The notes beneath the pieces are model-generated. The model was not told the origin of the DNA, made no database searches, and was given only the letters and a program-made list of their open reading frames with translations. From contig CAAECT010000095.1 of the NCBI GenBank assembly GCA_900754435.1, positions 1 to 7,415 on the forward strand: a stretch of DNA of 7,415 bases, given 5' to 3'. Both the position numbers and the translations under genes were made by a program. Source of the DNA: an uncultured Collinsella sp. (lineage in GTDB: Bacteria; Actinomycetota; Coriobacteriia; Coriobacteriales; Coriobacteriaceae). Every line of letters begins with the position of its first letter. The stretch's first letter is position 1. Positions 6,128-7,415 of the stretch are shown here, one piece after another.

Positions 6128-7276
6128 TTAATCGAGGATATCGTCGAAGGCACTCTTGATACGGTCGGTCACCGACTTCTTACCGGAAGCGACGTCATCG
6201 CCCATCTCATCGGCAAAAGCACGGAGCAGCTCGCGCTGCTTATTGGAAAGATTGGTGGGAACGACCACGCGCAGTTGCACGATCAGGCGGCCACGCGAAC
6301 CGCCACCGCCAATGCGCGGCATGCCGTAATTATTGACGCTCACGGTGTCGCCGTACTGGGCGCCGGCGGGAACCGTCACCTTAACGACCTCGTCGGGCAT
6401 AATGCCCTCGACCTCGATCTCGCAGCCGAGCGCAGCCTGCGCAATCGAGATATCGCTCACCAGGTACAGGTCGTCACCGTTGCGCTTAAAGCGCTCATGG
6501 TCGGCAACGCGCACGTTGACAATCAGGTCACCCGAGGGCTCGCCGCGAAGGCCGGCCTCGCCAAAGCCGCTCACACGCAGCTGGCGACCGGTCGAAACGC
6601 CGGCGGGAATATCGATGTCGATCTTTTCGTGCGAAGGTGTGCGGCCCTGACCGTCGCAGGTCTCGCAGGGATGGTCGATAACCGTGCCCTCGCCATGGCA
6701 GCTGGGGCAAGGCGAGGAAGACTGAACCTGGCCCAGGAACGAACGCTGAACCGTCGTGACGTAGCCCGTACCGTGGCAGCGGCCGCACTGCTTTTCCTGT
6801 GCGCCCTCTGCCCTACCGGTGCCGTTGCAGTCCTCGCAAGGAGCAAGGCGGTCATAGCTGATCGTCTTTTTGCAGCCGAGCGCCGCCTCCTCGAGCGTCA
6901 CCGAAAGCGAGATGGCCATGTCACGTCCACGACGACGCTCACGACGGCTGCGGGCGCCACCGCCGGCACCGCCGCCAAAGAACGACGAGAACAAGTCGTC
7001 CATGCCCATGCCACCAAAGATATCGTTGATATCGACGTAGCCCGAACCACCAGGGCCGTCGGCAGTGCCGTAACGGTCGTAGTTAGCACGCTTCTGCTCA
7101 TCGGAAAGAACGGAATAGGCCTCGTTGAGCTCCTTGAACTTGGCCTCGGCCTCGGGGTCGTCCGAAACATCCGGATGTACGGTACGGGCCTTCTTTAGAA
7201 ACGCACGCTTGATCGTCCGCGCGTCGGCATCCCTGTCGACGCCAAGCACCTCGTAGTAATCCCTATTTTCCGACAC
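6128..7276 (-). CDS. dnaJ: Chaperone protein DnaJ (class I Hsp40), GTG start
   Basis: DnaJ delivers unfolded proteins to DnaK and stimulates its ATPase. The 382-residue product has every class I part in order. The J domain covers about residues 5-68, with HPD at 34-36. A Gly/Phe-rich linker (72-107) includes INDIFGGMG and FFGGGAGGG. Four zinc repeats follow: CEDCNGTG (147-154), CGRCHGTG (164-171), CPSCHGEG (190-197) and CETCDGQG (204-211). The C-terminal substrate-binding domains come last. The start is GTG at 7276, seven bases after GGAAGGA (7284-7290). An in-frame ATG at 7342 would add 22 unrelated residues and would lie upstream of the best promoter. No dnaK or grpE is adjacent in this window. 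Its place ahead of phoH, ybeY, era and recO matches the dnaJ2 locus of other actinobacteria, so a second dnaJ may exist elsewhere (inference). Confidence 0.96.
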   Translation of the reverse strand: MSENRDYYEVLGVDRDADARTIKRAFLKKARTVHPDVSDDPEAEAKFKELNEAYSVLSDEQKRANYDRYGTADGPGGSGYVDINDIFGGMGMDDLFSSFFGGGAGGGARSRRERRRGRDMAISLSVTLEEAALGCKKTISYDRLAPCEDCNGTGRAEGAQEKQCGRCHGTGYVTTVQRSFLGQVQSSSPCPSCHGEGTVIDHPCETCDGQGRTPSHEKIDIDIPAGVSTGRQLRVSGFGEAGLRGEPSGDLIVNVRVADHERFKRNGDDLYLVSDISIAQAALGCEIEVEGIMPDEVVKVTVPAGAQYGDTVSVNNYGMPRIGGGGSRGRLIVQLRVVVPTNLSNKQRELLRAFADEMGDDVASGKKSVTDRIKSAFDDILD

Positions 7277-7297
7277 GACCGAATCCTTCCGACTTTC

Positions 7298-7326
7298 ATT
7301 ATTGTCACAGTGCGTCCTATACCCAA
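7298..7326 (-). promoter_or_regulatory. Candidate sigma-70-type promoter for the dnaJ operon
   Basis: On the minus strand TTGGGT (7326-7321) and AATAAT (7303-7298) are separated by exactly 17 bases. The -10 matches TATAAT at five of six positions and the -35 matches TTGACA at three. Transcription would begin near 7291, leaving a leader of only about 15 bases that starts almost at the dnaJ Shine-Dalgarno. No CIRCE (HrcA) or HAIR (HspR) heat-shock operator overlaps it. The promoter is predicted by eye only. Confidence 0.5.
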
Positions 7327-7415
7327 GCTGGGGCGGCCGCAAACAGAGGGTTTGATGTTATTGCATTTGGTACGGCGAAAGCATGGCCCGTTGCGAGCAG
7401 CTCGCAAACCAAACC
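7327..7415. other. Unassigned upstream end of the window, with a short inverted repeat
   Basis: These bases lie upstream of the dnaJ promoter. They contain a perfect inverted repeat, TTGCGAG-CAG-CTCGCAA (7391-7407), with seven-base arms and a three-base centre. No T-run follows on either strand, so it does not read as a terminator. It may be an operator, or simply part of the 3' end of an upstream gene. One minus-strand frame is open from the edge to a TAA at 7358-7360, but too little is visible to recognise a protein. Confidence 0.3.

Noticed and set aside
4511..7198. Plus-strand open frame of 895 codons opposite mtaB and dnaJ
   Set aside because: It lies wholly antisense to clear, conserved genes. 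It is low in recognisable motifs and rich in Ala, Gly, His and Leu, as expected when a high-G+C gene is read on the opposite strand. No ribosome site or domain supports it.
7277..7342. Upstream ATG start for dnaJ at 7342
   Set aside because: The added 22 residues do not resemble any DnaJ, no Shine-Dalgarno precedes the ATG, and the GTG at 7276 has a good one.
7358..7415. Possible 3' end of an upstream minus-strand gene ending at the TAA at 7358-7360
   Set aside because: Only about 18 codons are visible and nothing in them is recognisable; two other frames are also open here.
7277..7415. Heat-shock operators (CIRCE or HAIR) ahead of dnaJ
   Set aside because: I looked for the TTAGCACTC/GAGTGCTAA and CTTGAGT/ACTCAAG arms on both strands and found neither.

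Overview
The window is a block of housekeeping genes from a high-G+C bacterium. Every gene I can support lies on the minus strand, so the biological order runs from high to low coordinates: dnaJ, mtaB, phoH, ybeY, dgkA, era, recO, rpsO, pnp (5' part only). The high G+C, the strong third-position G/C bias, the use of GTG and TTG starts and the actinobacterial-type neighbourhood (dnaJ, phoH, ybeY, era, recO), combined with a small integral-membrane DgkA and a tRNA methylthiotransferase, suggest a Coriobacteriia-like actinobacterium such as Collinsella. This assignment is inference and was not checked against a database.

Region by region. From 7415 to 7277 is the upstream region of dnaJ, with a plausible sigma-70-type promoter (7298-7326) and a short inverted repeat. 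From 7276 to 1121 seven genes follow one another with gaps of 9-15 nt or short overlaps (20 nt between mtaB and phoH, 4 nt between phoH and ybeY), so they look like one operon: a class I DnaJ chaperone, a MiaB-family tRNA methylthiotransferase, the PhoH-like ATPase, the YbeY endoribonuclease, a membrane lipid kinase, the Era GTPase and the RecO repair protein. From 1120 to 983 is a non-coding stretch with a perfect 18-bp palindrome just ahead of rpsO. rpsO ends in a factor-independent terminator (657-688). pnp then begins after a leader that can form three hairpins, and it runs off the left edge after 184 codons.

The genes share a theme. PhoH-like (YbeZ), YbeY and Era all act in 16S rRNA maturation and 30S assembly, S15 is an early 30S assembly protein, and PNPase degrades and trims RNA. 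MtaB modifies tRNA and DnaJ supports protein folding. DgkA recycles a lipid carrier or lipid product, and RecO acts in recombination. The block is mainly a translation and RNA-quality operon with envelope and repair genes as passengers.

I found no mobile element, CRISPR array, tRNA or rRNA gene, defence system or novel gene cassette. The points most worth a second look are the 61-residue, very acidic N-terminal extension of Era and its unusual TKAD motif, the hairpin-rich pnp leader, and the palindrome in the rpsO leader. All are modest in interest. No gene-free stretch exceeds 150 bases.
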